A stretch of 64,000 nucleotides of DNA from Liolophura sinensis (lineage: Eukaryota; Mollusca; Polyplacophora; Chitonida; Chitonidae): assembly GCF_032854445.1 (NCBI RefSeq), contig NC_088297.1, positions 1,714,639 through 1,778,638 of the forward strand, in the 5' to 3' direction. The notes beneath the pieces were generated by a model. The model saw nothing but the letters and a program-made list of their open reading frames with translations. It had not been told where the DNA came from and ran no database searches. The translations under genes and the position numbers were made by a program. The number at the start of each line of letters is the position of its first letter. The first letter of the stretch is position 1. This document shows positions 11,941 to 22,918 of this stretch, one piece after another.

Positions 11941-13130
11941 ATTTGCTAGCAAAAATTTGAATTCTTCTTGATTTATACAATATCAAACCGGCAGCAGTTA
12001 CAGGATTGTTGATCTAAAAGATACCACCAACCATTCGCTTTATATGGACTTCTTTAGGCTTCAAAATATGATGACACCGAGTTATACTGACTCAAGTTGA
12101 AGCTGAAAAATGTGTGTGAAAACAGTCTGGAAGCCGTGACACTGTGAAGAGTTTTAGTTGAAGTTGTGGAAAATAGTTGAAATACACTGGTATAGCCAGT
12201 TATTAATGGGCATGTCTATAGAATATGTGGAGTGTGTATATTTATTGTATAGAGGTTATTTCATTGCTATTTGGTGAAGTTTTAATGGCCGCTATAAATG
12301 TCCTATATATTGGAGAGGTCAAAAAGGTCAACTGAGCCCCATCCCTTGTCGACGAATGGAATTATACCTGGATAAACGTGATACTCTGGATTTGTGATAG
12401 CCTTCCTACGCATACACACACCACTGTCAACTTTAAGTAAGACTGAAGTATTTATATGTGCACACGCTGAGCTGCATACCAATGTGGCGATATTCGTTTC
12501 TTCTCATAAAATATAGGTCACACTCAAATAATGAGGAGAACAAAATGGCGGAGTTAAAGTTACAGAAATAGTTTTGCTCATTAAAAGAGATAAAACTGTA
12601 CAAAAACAACACGTGCTGTACTTGGTGCAGACTATATAAGGTGTTTTAAAAAGAATTTATGATTACCTTTGGAAACATTTCTTTGATGTGGTTTTGAATT
12701 GATCAGATGGACATTAAAAATGTCTGAAGATACTTGCAGATTTATATTGAGGAGCTATGGGCCTGTACAGTCTTCGGGCATAACTTGTATCTAAACTTTG
12801 TACGTGAAAGAGCTCAAATTACGTTAAGTATATTGCTCTGCAGTAAATAATTCATTAAAACAAAGTTTTAATTTTCTAGAGTGAAATATTTTGTTTGTAG
12901 CTGAGTCTAAATTTTGAACTTAAATCCTAAGATATTGATAAATACTGGCCTTGATATAAATACAGTTAGGGATTTCACTCGGACTGTAGACCCATTGAAT
13001 AAAGTTCAAGTACTGAGATTATACTTTGGGTTTGCAGAAAAAATGTTTGAAATGTATACAAATTTTGAATCCAAAACCACCTTAGATCAATGGTTTGTTT
13101 TCTTTTTTTTATTAAATAAGTTGACCAGTT
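11941..13130. other. Unassigned, no gene seen
   Basis: AT-rich sequence; a 72-codon ORF (12914-13132) has no recognisable content. Confidence 0.3.
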
Positions 13131-13137
13131 GACATAA

Positions 13138-13210
13138 AAAAATGTAATGTAATGTAATGCTTTATTTGTTTAACGAGGATTCCCCAAACCCCAGTCACCA
13201 CTCGGGGGTC
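13138..13210 (-). repeat. LINE 3' end with (CATTA)n tail
   Basis: Read on the minus strand: GACCCCCGAGTGGTGACTGG, GGAATCCTCG, TTAAACAAATAAAG, then four CATTA units. It aligns with the 3' end of the plus-strand LINE at 27690-27765, which ends instead in (AATTA)n. Confidence 0.8.
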
Positions 13211-15170
13211 TTCTCGACAACATATAACATATGTACAGGATAAAACAAGGAATTGGTTACAAACATAAATAAAAAGAAAGGATACAGAAAGATAATAGAC
13301 CGAATAAACTGTACACATATGTGTGTAATGTATGCAACAACAAAAGTATTTACACTACAACAGAATGAATCATACCATATGTAATAAAATGAGGTCATAA
13401 TGCAAGGACACTATGACTACTTACTGAAATAATATTTATCATTTTCATTTAATGTATGAAGAAATTTCAATGCTACCCATCGATTTAAAATATCTTTGAT
13501 TCTGCAATAAATTTATGCACATTTTTAAGACAATTTTGTTTGCATCAGGTTTAATTTCATCGGATCCAAATAATGCTATATAACAAATATATTTTGAACA
13601 CGAATGAATAAATAATGTGTAGTTTACGCCTGGAGATATTATTGATACAATTTGTTCCAGCATATGCTTTCTTTGAGTAGCATAATTGGGGTATTCAAAG
13701 ATATAATGAAGTACATTTTCACATAAATGATTACAATTGGGGCACGCGCGAACATTGCTTAAATTGTACTTAAAAAGATCGGCATTCAGGGCGCTAAGTC
13801 CCGTTCTCATTCGGTATTGAAGAACAGAGTGGTATGAATCGAACATGTTGTACAGTTCAGTGAGTTCTTTATTTTTCTTGAAAAACAGAAATTGCTTTAT
13901 TATTCCAACTGAGGCATTGCAGATATGAGACGGTAAAAGTTTCCAATCTTTGACAGTTTTAGGGAAGAAAGAGGAGGAAAATATTTGAATGCGAGCTTTA
14001 AAAAGTCGAACATTGTCCCTGTTTCGAAGGTTGTATGTGTTTGTGTCTGTGATATTTCTGTTATCTAATATTGTTTTTAGATAAGGCGGAGAAAGTCCAT
14101 TTACAATTTTACCGAAGAGTAAACTTCCATGGTATCGACGTCGCTTATGTAAAGATTCCCATTTGAGTTCATTTAATAAACTATTGTATGATGTTTGGCG
14201 TAATCCTCCAGTACAGAGAAATGCCACGCGTCTTAGGATAGCTTCAAGCGAGGTTGCTAAATTAAGGTTACAGTTATTTTACAGAACATTGCCATATTCG
14301 AATGACGACCTTACTAGGCTTTGGAAGAGAGTGACGAGACATTTTCTAGTGAGAGTTTTCTTTGCTCTGTAGAAAATGCTTAATGTCCTGTTTGATTTCT
14401 TTACTACAGCTCGAATGTGTTCGTTCCACTTACCATTATATTGCAGAATGACGCCGAGGTGTTTGTGGGACCGAGCGCTCTCTTTATTCACACCGTTTAA
14501 ATACAAATTAGAATGACATTGGTTACATTTTAAAGACATAAGCAAGTAAACAGTTTTAAGAGCGTTAAAGTTAACAACCCATTGACTTGCCCATTTTGAC
14601 AAACGATCAAGATCTCGATTTACTCTGAGTCACTCAAATTATTGATCTTTTCCAATAGTGACGTGTCGTCAGCAAAAATGTTAATATCAATTTAATTGTT
14701 TGTAATAATATCATTTTTAAATATTAAGTAAAGTAATGGACCTAGTACAGAACCCTGAGGTAGCCCACAGGAAATACCTTTGACATCTGATTCAGTACCA
14801 TTAATACAGACCTTGATTTTTTTATCAGTCAGATAGTCATTCAGCCAAGAAAGTAATGGATCTCCAAAACCAAATTGCTCCAACTTAAACAGAAGACCTT
14901 TATGCCAAACTTCATCAAATGCTTTACCCACATCAAGAAAGACCATACACATGTCATTTCCGTTGTCAACGCTTGGATATATTTTATGTAATATCTTTAG
15001 TAATTGATATATGGCAGAGTCACTCAACTTTACTATACAATGAAATAAAACTTTATCAATATTAATATCTTTGTTAAAGAAAACTCTTATTCTACCCGAA
15101 GGTGAAACTTGATTCAAGAATGGTATATTTTTATTTAACAACTTCTCAGCATTCCTATTTCAGTACTGAT
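13138..15170 (-). pseudogene. 5'-truncated LINE (CR1/L2-like), broken RT ORF2 copy
   Basis: Reverse transcriptase of a non-LTR retrotransposon, minus strand. 15141-14692 carries FLDVGKAFDEVWH, then LPQGSVLGPLLYLIF. The catalytic FADDTS lies near 14660 after an in-frame stop. 14602-14279 and 14227-13445 continue into the thumb and C-terminal region, with the zinc-binding-like CPNCNHLCENVLHYIFEYP. At least two frame breaks interrupt it. ORF1 and the endonuclease are absent, so it is 5'-truncated, as usual for target-primed reverse transcription. It is closely related to the element at 22062-27765: both share KTVYLL, the SHKHLG motif and GGLR, and both have the same 3' UTR ending. This copy ends in (CATTA)n at 13141-13160. 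Inactive. Confidence 0.9.
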
Positions 15171-16075
15171 CATTTTTTTTTTATGTCAATAAAACAGTGG
15201 CCAGTTAAAAAAAGTAATTCTTACTTCAACACTGGCATTTAATTTTTAAAAAAATGGTCCTCACAAATCATCGTGATAACTATAAATTAAAGTTGTGGAG
15301 AGGAGAAAATACAGTCTTACATGTATTGGCCTGCCAATCCCATTCTGATACAACAGTCAAAAGACACCAGCATTCACTTGCTCTAATGTTAATTATAAAA
15401 AAAATAAATTACAAAAAATACCTGTGGCCATAAATAGATAGGAAATAATTGCAATATTATGGTGTTATCCAGGCGATCTTTGGTGGCAGTAGACACTAAG
15501 GTGAAGTAATTTTCAGATGAAAAACAATTAAACACACACTTAAAAATAGCTTGATTTATTTTGTTAGAGCTTTTCAACCCTGGCAAAATGCCTTTGAACC
15601 TTTGGATTCTTCGGTGACCTTTTCTGACCATACTGAGACCAATGACGTCAGGACAGGTTTTTCTCATTTGACACACAATGTCTGCTAGATGTCATCATTC
15701 AAAGGACATGTATATATGTACATATAGAAATATCCATGCATTCTAAAAACAGTCAGTTGAATTATTTTCTTGGGCATTGTTCAATGGTGTTTTATCTAAT
15801 ACTGTAAACGTGTATACATGCGCTTCATGTTGGTGTTTTCTTGCCTGTAAGATCTCCAACACTTTCTTTACCGTCAGATTGATTTTTTTTTGTAATTGAA
15901 ACAGTGCGTATAAAACAAGTAAAATGGCAAAGTCGTTTTATGCAGTTGATAAAATATTATTCCTGACCCGACTTTTTTGAAACCTGCGCAGGTCTTTCAC
16001 GTTAGCGAGAACTTTTCTCAGTGGATTGCCATTGGATGGGGCATGTTGGCTGGAAATGAAAGAAAAAAAATCAAA
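15171..16075. other. Unassigned, no gene seen
   Basis: No domain or repeat recognised. Minus ORF 15389-15676 is short and without motifs. Confidence 0.3.

Positions 16076-16076
<1 letters not shown>

Positions 16077-16162
<86 letters not shown>
16077..16162. repeat. (TA)n microsatellite
   Basis: An uninterrupted TA run of about 86 bases that abuts the left end of the TIR element at 16163. The Ile/Tyr repeat ORFs across it are artefacts. Confidence 0.95.
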
Positions 16163-16166
<4 letters not shown>

Positions 16167-16757
16167 GTGGGCATAAAAAAGTAGGCTGTACTTTGACACT
16201 CAATGTCTCCAAAACCCTCTTACGTCAGGCTTCTAAATATTTACACACTCAAACGACATTATGTCCTAAGAATACAGGCAAAATTTCAATTTCATCATTT
16301 CAGATTTCTGTTCATGGGACAAAAATAAAAAAAAGAATGAAAAACGCATGTTCCGGGCATTTCAAAATGATGTTCTACTTTCTTTTATTTGAAAAGTTGA
16401 TCAACTCCTTGTCCGTCGCAGAGAAAACCATCTGGCCTATCTGGCAGAAGGGTTTCTCTGACACTAGAGCCAGACAACTTTTCCAGACGACACTTGATTG
16501 ACGCCTGTCACACAGGTGCAGCGTGCGCTCTACCCGTGACATCTGGCAGATGATGCAATGCGTTCACCTGAACGTGCGTTTTTCAGGATATGTTTAATTT
16601 TATCTTGGTGCACAGACTACTCAAGCTATGACATTGAAATTGGTCAGTGTATTAACAAAATCATGCGACTGAGTGTCTAAAGCTCGAAAGGGTTTGAACA
16701 ATGGATCATGGAGCAATGCGGCATCAAAGTACGGCCTTTTTTATGCCCATAAGATAG
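16163..16757. mobile_element. Non-autonomous TIR element (MITE-like), TA-associated
   Basis: The left end TGGGCATAAAAAAGTAGGCT, then GTACTTTGACA, is inverted at the right end: TCAAAGTACGGCC then TTTTTTATGCCCA (16728-16752). The element is about 590 bp and encodes no recognisable transposase. It sits directly against a TA run, and TA follows its right end, as expected for the Tc1/mariner type of target. Superfamily assignment is an inference from TIRs and target only. Confidence 0.6.
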
Positions 16758-17100
16758 GTACTTTTTTCAGCGAGAAATACTTGGCATCACTTTAAGAAAA
16801 GGGTAGTGGCTGCGTTTTGATAGGACCGACCATATCAAGTTAATTTAATATGGACTTAGCTTAAGCCTTTCTACTTAATGAGACGTGAGACACGTCCAAG
16901 AGCGTCTGAACTTTATTGCTATTAAATACAACCTTCGAAAATATATTAAAATCAAAATATATTTTTCCCCGAAGGTCAGTTAACATGTTCCATGCTTTAG
17001 CATTAAGATCATATCAACCTTTTCAGAGTAAAACAATAATAATGAAAGTATCCTCCGTGATTTTTACACTGACTACACACAAGTTTGTAACTAGGATGAA
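16758..17100. other. Unassigned, no gene seen
   Basis: No recognisable feature. Confidence 0.3.
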
Positions 17101-17323
17101 TGGGCCTCTGTGGCTGAGGTGAATTTCACACCAGCACGGCAGAATGACCCAGGAGCGTTTCATTAACGGCGTGAGTTCAAGTCCAGCTCATGCTGTCTTC
17201 CTCTCCGCCCACATGTGGTAAGGTGTGCCAGATGGTGGGTTGCACCGAGAACTTCCCGGTTTCCTCCCACCATAATGCTTGCCGCCGTCGTATAGGTGAA
17301 ATATTCACCAATCAAACACATAA
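17101..17323 (+). mobile_element. tRNA-derived SINE, near full length with deletions
   Basis: Head GGGCCTCTGTGGCTGAGG, B box GAGTTCAAGTCC, body TTTCCTCCCACCATAATGCT and CCGCCGTCGTATAGGTGAAA. The GAGTACGGCGTAAAACA segment of the tail is deleted before CCAATCAAAC. Confidence 0.8.
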
Positions 17324-17467
17324 AACAAAAATCGAAGATGCGCTTCACCCATTAGTTGCTACTAATTTCTATCCAAGCAGACAGTCTCTGTACAATATGA
17401 AGAAAACAATACTTGTATAAAATTCACAGGCTTCACACATAATCAACGATATCTGTTAAAAGCTGAT

Positions 17468-17694
17468 GGAGCATGTGTCTCTGAGAAGTGACGTGTATAG
17501 GAGCATGTGTCTCTGAGAAGTGACGTGTATAGGAGCATGTGTCTCTGAGAAGTGACGTGTATAGGAGCATGTGTCTCTGAGAAGTGACGTGTATAGGAGC
17601 ATGTGTCTCTGAGAAGTGACGTGTATAGGAGCATGTGTCTCTGAGAAGTGACGTGTATAGGAGCATGTGTCTCTGAGAAGTGACGTGTTTAGGA
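17468..17694. repeat. Minisatellite, seven copies of a 32-bp unit
   Basis: The unit (GGAGCATGTGTCTCTGAGAA plus GTGACGTGTATA) repeats every 32 bases from about 17471 (17503, 17535, 17567, 17599, 17631, 17663) and is nearly identical in every copy. Because 32 is not a multiple of three, all minus-strand frames stay open through it and give a repetitive pseudo-protein. Recent tandem amplification. Confidence 0.95.
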
Positions 17695-17831
17695 GGATAT
17701 ACCAGTTTTCCAGTGATAGAGTTCAAATACCTGTGCTTTTACATTTTGGCGACCCGATGTCAAGTTTGCGCATCAGGTAGTGTGGGAGTTTGGGTGCCTG
17801 GGGATTAACGTCGTAGTTAACAGCTATATGA

Positions 17832-17836
17832 CCACG
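17832..17836. other. Target-site duplication of the gypsy element (left)
   Basis: CCACG immediately precedes the TG of the left LTR and is repeated at 29705-29709 directly after the CA of the right LTR. Confidence 0.9.
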
Positions 17837-18592
17837 TGTTACGACCCAAACTGTCTGCATTATAAAGAGATGGCTTGTTCGAAACACACGACAGTTTAGC
17901 CGCACAAAAAAAGTAACCAAAACCAGCAGATTTTATTTTACAACAATTTATTAGGTTTAACAAGAACAGATAACAAGACTTTTACAAATACTAAAGTACT
18001 TAAGTTTAACAAGAAAGGATAGCAGTATCTATACAAATACTAAAGTACTTACATGTACAACGGTGTCAAGTCCAAATGGACGCATATATTCCACAATGCG
18101 AAAAACCATACGGGCTTAAATGCACAAATAAGAGGGAAAATCCACAGTATAACTGAGTGTATGACGAAATATACACAAAACTCCACAGACAGGGTCCGTG
18201 TACTAATAAGCACTGTGTACACAAGAGCACAAATTAAATATACAAGTTCAGACTGAACAAGTGCTCGGTGGAGATATGATATAACAAAGCCAGAGGCTAT
18301 AAAGACACCAAAATTCAGCACAAAAGGCCTACTAAAGTAATAGACAGGGAAAGCATTCAAAACTCTCAATAATTTTCCTTTCTCCTCTTGACCTGCTTTC
18401 ATAGGTCTTGCATCGACTGGTGGAATTTTCCAGAATAAGAAAACTCCTGAACACTTGTTGTAAACAAACAGGCCCCGAACTGAGGGTATTCTGGAACATT
18501 CTAAGGCAGAGGCAGACAGCACGCTCTGAACTCAGCATATGTAAAAAGTGGCAAGCTAAATTTAGAAGCTGACGGCAGTCGTGCACATAACA
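17837..18592 (-). repeat. 3' LTR of the gypsy element (left)
   Basis: On the plus strand it starts TGTTACGACCCAAACTGTCT and ends GTGCACATAACA, so it carries TG...CA termini. It is 756 bp and matches 28966-29704 along its length, with an extra 18 bp (near 18443) absent from the other copy. Confidence 0.95.
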
Positions 18593-18606
18593 CACCCACC
18601 CTTCAA
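18593..18606 (-). promoter_or_regulatory. Polypurine tract of the gypsy element
   Basis: On the minus strand TTGAAGGGTGGGTG lies directly before the 3' LTR, where plus-strand DNA synthesis would be primed. Confidence 0.7.
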
Positions 18607-18707
18607 GAAAAACAGTTTTTCTAACTTTTTTTTACTTACAATGTATGTTAAACAATAATATATAGAACATTGTAAAACCACATGCAATTAAACATTTTAT
18701 ACACAGC

Positions 18708-19142
18708 TTATACACGAAACAAGCAATCTGCAATAACATTATCTTTTCCCTTAACATGTTTGATTTCAAGATTGTATTCCTGCAACAATAAACTCCACCG
18801 TAACAATCTCTGATTCTTTCCTTTAACTTTTTGTAGAAACACAAGTGGATTGTGATCAGTATTTACAATCACAGGTTGTCTCGAAGCTGTTACATAAACT
18901 TCAAAATGTTGCAGAGCTAAAATAACCGACAAACATTCTTTTTCATCAGTTGAATAACTTCTCTGAAACTTGTTAAGTTTACCGTAAAAGAAACAAACCG
19001 GATGATCAACACCAAGATTGTCTTCCTGAAGCAAAACAGCACCTACCGCAACACCACTTGCATCAACTGCTAACTTAAAAGTTTTCTCAAAATTAGGTGC
19101 TGGCAACACAGGCGAACTTTTAAACTTGACCTTGACCGACAA
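18708..19142 (-). pseudogene. Gypsy RNase H domain
   Basis: Ty3/gypsy-type RNase H. The four acidic positions are visible in order: LAVDASGVAVGAVLLQ (Asp), STDEKECL (Glu), VNTDHNPLVF (Asp) and NVIADCL (Asp). Its start is a join: the RT-RNase H connection is missing, because the preceding RT text (LGLVVGQGQ, ending near 19130) runs almost directly into SSPVLPAPNFEK. The domain itself looks intact, but its reading frame is cut off from functional RT. It degrades the RNA of the RNA-DNA hybrid in active relatives. Confidence 0.9.
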
Positions 19143-20297
19143 CTAGACCCAAATATGTGACAGTGGCACAACAAAATTCACTTTTTACAAGATTGACGGT
19201 AAATTTAGCCTGACTAAGTCTCTCAAACAACTGGCGTATTCTGGAAATGTGTGCTGTTCCCAAGTGTCGGTGAAGATAATGGCGTCGTCTATGTAGACAC
19301 GACACTTGTCCAAACCGGAAGTGACCTCATTCATCAGGCGTTGATACGTAGCTGGGCTATTCCTCATTCCAAATGGCATTACCTTGTATTGAAAGAGTCC
19401 ATTGGGCGTAGCAAAGGCTAAAACTTCACAAGCCTTAGGGGTAAGAGGAACCTGCCAAAACCCTTTTAACAGATCGAACTTTGATACATGTTTCGCCTGA
19501 CCAACAGCGTCGATACAGTCATCAATATGAGGTACTGGATAATTGTCTGATTTAGTGACAGCGTTGACTTTCCTGTAATCCGTACACATTCTATATGTAC
19601 CATCAGGCTTGGGTACCAAAATACATGGTGAACTCCAGTTACTGTGACTAGGCTCAATCAAGTCATTGTCTAACAGGTACTTAATCTCATTAGAGAGATA
19701 CTTAGCCTTCACTGGGTTTAACCTGTAAGGGTGCTGTTTAATAGGTGAGGCATCACCAACATTAACATCGTGAAAAATGTCATCAGTTCTTGATGGTACA
19801 TCCGGAAACAAATGTGAAAACTCATAAACAAGTTCAGACAGTTGCTGTTGCTGAATGGGTTCCAGATGTTGCAGTTTAGAATCAAGTTGTTTTAAGACAT
19901 CTGAATTCTGAAGCTTTAAAGAATTGAGCTTGGAGTCAACAAACTGTTCGCCAATCTCATCTGTATTACAGGAAATGTGGTCAGTGTCAGCAGCAACAAC
20001 ATTAACAGAATATACACCAGTGTTGTCAGTGTCACTTCTGTTTACATAGGGTTTCAACATGTTAATGTGACATAACTGACTTGATTTGCGCCGATCAGGT
20101 GTTTTAACAACATAGTTAAGCTCACTCAGCCTTTTGTCAACAACATATGGACCAAAATATCTGACATCAAGGCATTTACCTGGTACAGGTAACAATACAA
20201 AAACTTTCTGACCAGGTTGAAATGACCGAACAACAGATTTCTCATCATATCTACGTTTCATATTCTTCTGAGTACATTCAAGATTGGCTTTAGCCAA
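19120..20297 (-). pseudogene. Gypsy integrase C-terminus fused to reverse transcriptase
   Basis: The first part (20297 to about 20030) is the integrase C-terminal region with the GPY/F module (VRYFGPYVVDKRLSELNY, then INMLKPY). After a linker of about 130 residues, RT begins: SSPCILVPKPDGTYRMCTDY, FDLLKGFWQVPL, FATPNGLFQYKVMPFGMRNS and the catalytic VYIDDAIIF near 19290. A frameshift follows near 19270, and the RT thumb continues in another frame (ISRIRQLFERLSQAKF, to about 19130). The 20297 frame is the same as the integrase frame at 21230 (933 bases, 311 codons). One amber codon (20318-20316) separates this ORF from upstream. No separate protease or gag lies between integrase and RT. Confidence 0.92.
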
Positions 20298-20450
20298 TTC
20301 ACATGCTCTGACAAGCTAGGCACGAAAATCAGATACATAATCCAAAAGATTTACATTACTTGTGTCATCATTGAGAAACTGTTCCTTGTAAATTAGCAAT
20401 GGTCCTCTAACAGTATGTCCAAGTACTAAATCAAATGGACTGAAACCAAA

Positions 20451-21230
20451 TTATTCTTGTACTGACTCTCGAACAGCAAACATAAGAAATGGAATACCTT
20501 CATCCCAGTCTTTCTCTGTATCATAACAATAAGTCTTAATCATGTTCTTTAATGTTTGGTGAAATCTTTCAATTGCATCTTGACTTTCTGGGTGGTAGTC
20601 AGAAGACTTGCATTGTTTAATGCCTAACTGGTACATAACTTGCTGAAAAATACCAGACATAAAGTTTGAACCTTGATCAGACTGTATGAATTTGGGTAAA
20701 CCAAACAGAGTAAAAAACTTTGTTAAAGCTTTGACAACAGACTTGGTGTTTATATTCCTTAAAGGAACAGCTTCGGGAAATCTGGATGCTGTACACATAT
20801 TCCCAGACTTCGTCTTAGGTAGAGGGTCTACACAATCAATCAATATTCTGCTGAATGGCTCTTGAAAAGCTGGTACAGGCTCTAATGATGCCTTAGGAAT
20901 AGTCTGATTAGGCTTACTCACTACCTGACATGTATGACATGATTTACAAAACTGGGTTACATCTCCATTTAATCCTGGCCAAAAGAAGTGGTTTAGTATC
21001 CTGTAGTAGGTCGTCTTAACACCCAAGTGACCTGCTAAGGGCATTTCATGTGCCATACGTAAAATTTCAGTTCGGTATGCGTTGGGCACAACAATCTGAT
21101 GTTTAACAGCCCAGTCATCATCAACGGATACATCAGGTGGTCTCCATTTACGCATAAGTGTATCAGACTTGACATAATAACGCACAGGTTCAGATGAAAT
21201 AACACAATCATCGAGAGCTCTGTCAAACAA
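20451..21230 (-). pseudogene. Gypsy integrase (zinc and catalytic domains)
   Basis: HHCC zinc finger: HEMPLAGH, then FCKSCHTC. DDE core: ILIDCVDPLPKTKSGN (Asp), KFIQSDQGSNFMS (Asp) and YHPESQDAIERFHQTLK (Glu). A few residues normally found between TKSGN and the TASRFPEA-like stretch appear deleted. An ochre codon (20453-20451) ends the ORF, but the same frame continues FGFSPFDLVLGHTVRGPL towards RT. The start is arbitrary: the frame is also open upstream to about 21380 apart from one TGA near 21235. Integrates element cDNA into the host chromosome in active relatives. Confidence 0.93.
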
Positions 21231-21327
21231 TCATGGAATTTCTGGGTCTTTATGCTGTTCTGTTACAAGCTGATGATTAGAAACATGTGATATATCACTA
21301 GGTGTACAATGGTCTAATTCATCATTA

Positions 21328-22050
21328 TCAATGCAGTCGCCTTGAGTAAACATTTGTGTAAGAAATGTATCTTGTAAGTAACTCAGCATATGTAAACAGT
21401 GGCAAGCTAAATTTAGAAGCTAACGGCAGTTGTTCACGTAACAGACATGACCAGACCAAAGAGGCCCGCTTCGAAAAGCAGACCTTCCGTGAGTCTTGTA
21501 AGTCCATTACCGTGTTTTTGCCGTTATCAGAAAGTTTGTTTGACACAGACCTCGTTACAGCACACGAGGGATATAAATCTGGAATTTCTTTCTCAACAGG
21601 ATCAACAGTTTGATTTAAACAAGGTTTATCAGTTACAATAGGATTAACCATTACTTTGTCACCAGCAAGATCATTACCATGTAGTAGATGAATTTCTTTA
21701 AAAGGCAAAGTAGGCCTAATGCCGACAGTAACAGGGCCCGAAATAGTATCTGATGACAAGTAAGCTTTGTCAAGAGGCACAGATTCAAATTCAGCAGAGC
21801 TTACACCTTTGATTAATACATTTGATCCAGAATATGACTCATCAGAAAATGGCAAAACATCTTGTAACAATAAAGACTGAGAAGCTCCAGTATCTCTCAA
21901 TACCCTGATGTTTGTATCACAAGACATGTCACTTTTAAGTGAGACTTTACCGTCACAAATAAATGGCTCAAAAACCTTCATAACATTATCGTGTGAATTC
22001 TGTGTACAATCTACTGGTGGAATCTTAACATAATCAAATGCTTCCATCAT
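21328..22050 (-). pseudogene. Gypsy aspartic protease region
   Basis: Retropepsin-like: the active-site motif LRDTGASQSLLL lies near residue 53, followed by a hydrophobic GVS..FESVPL segment typical of the flap side. About 200 residues of pol linker follow. From 21443 to 21380 the ORF reads through a 64-bp fragment of LTR and so leaves the integrase frame; the last about 40 residues are therefore not genuine. The initiator shown (22050) lies just inside the LINE insertion boundary, so the gag-pro junction is disrupted. Matures Gag and Pol in active relatives. Confidence 0.85.
21380..21443 (-). repeat. 64-bp fragment of the LTR 5' end inside pol
   Basis: It matches LTR positions 29641-29704, same orientation, with several substitutions: ACTCAGCATATGTAAACAGT, GGCAAGCTAAATTTAGAAGC, and ends GTAACA like the LTR terminus. 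Its length (64, remainder 1 on division by 3) equals the frame offset between protease and integrase. Confidence 0.85.
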
Positions 22051-22054
22051 TGTT

Positions 22055-22061
22055 CACACTA
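22055..22061. other. LINE target-site duplication (left)
   Basis: CACACTA here and again at 27766-27772 bracket the LINE, within gypsy internal sequence. Confidence 0.75.
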
Positions 22062-22194
22062 TCAGACTGTTTAGCAGTAACACAGTGACATTCAGTCCCT
22101 AATTTGTGCTGATCGAGGTGAGGACGAAACCGAGTTATACGAGGTAACAAACTTCAAGGCTGGAACTGACACTAACTTTCTTACCGAGAGCTTA

Positions 22195-22918
22195 TTGACA
22201 CCTCAAGTCAGCAAACATCTAAATTGCCTAATCCTGAATGCTGTAGAAACGGCTATAAAACCACTAATTGAGCTAGTAGCGTCGAGTAAGAATGACATAA
22301 CAACCCTTGCACGTAAAGTTGACAGTCTACAACTAGAAATTGCTGACAGGGATAAGACAATTTGTGAATGTAAGGCTGAAATATCAGATCTAAAATCTGA
22401 ACTGGCAATCGTCAATTCCCTACTCAGAAAAAGCTCAGAAGAAAATATGCGACAAAAGGATGAATTCCAGTCCCTTTTAGACAAAGCCGAACAATATAGT
22501 AGACGAGAGTGTCTGCGGATTTCTGGCCTTTCACCTCAATCAGGTGAAACGACTGATGATGCGGTGTGCCGACTTGCAATTCATCTTAATATTGAAATGT
22601 GTAAAAAAGATATCTCACGATCACATTTTATTGGAAAAAACCAGTCCCAGATAATCGTTAGGTTTGTTTCGTACCGAACCAGATCTGAACTGATTAGAGC
22701 ACGTCCATTACTGAAGAGCGCCAATGGTTACACAGGGGTGCATATAAATGAAGATCTCACGAAAACTAGGTATAAGCTCTTTAAAAGATTACTTCAAAAG
22801 AAGAGAGAAGGTGTGATTTTCTCAGCCTGGACACACGACGGAAATGTGTTCTATTGTTCCCAAGACGGGGGTGTGAAGGTGCAGGTGGCTTCTGAATGGG
22901 ATCTCGAGAACATTTAAT
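22195..22918 (+). CDS. LINE ORF1 protein
   Basis: RNA-binding chaperone-type ORF1. The N-terminal half is a predicted coiled coil rich in heptad Leu, Glu and Lys (from about ARKVDSLQLEIADRDKTI to DEFQSLLDKAEQYSRR). An RRM-like domain follows (CLRISGLSP, then SQIIVRFVSYRTR), and a C-terminal domain with INEDLTKTRYKLFKRL, similar in layout to the L1 ORF1 / transposase-22 fold. The frame is open from 22081 with no ATG; 22195 is a TTG. So either the true start has been lost by 5' truncation or a non-ATG codon is used. No frame breaks are seen in the rest. Confidence 0.8.

Noticed and set aside
15938-16212. Ile/Tyr repeat proteins on both strands
   Set aside because: Translations of the TA microsatellite; the same applies near 51000, 63300 and 63700.
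17433-17726. Repetitive His/Ser/Thr protein on the minus strand
   Set aside because: Translation of the 32-bp minisatellite, which is open in all frames because 32 is not a multiple of three.
18049-18522. 157-codon minus ORF in the left LTR, and its counterpart at 29178-29498
   Set aside because: It lies wholly in LTR sequence, is not conserved in length between the two LTRs and has no known domain.
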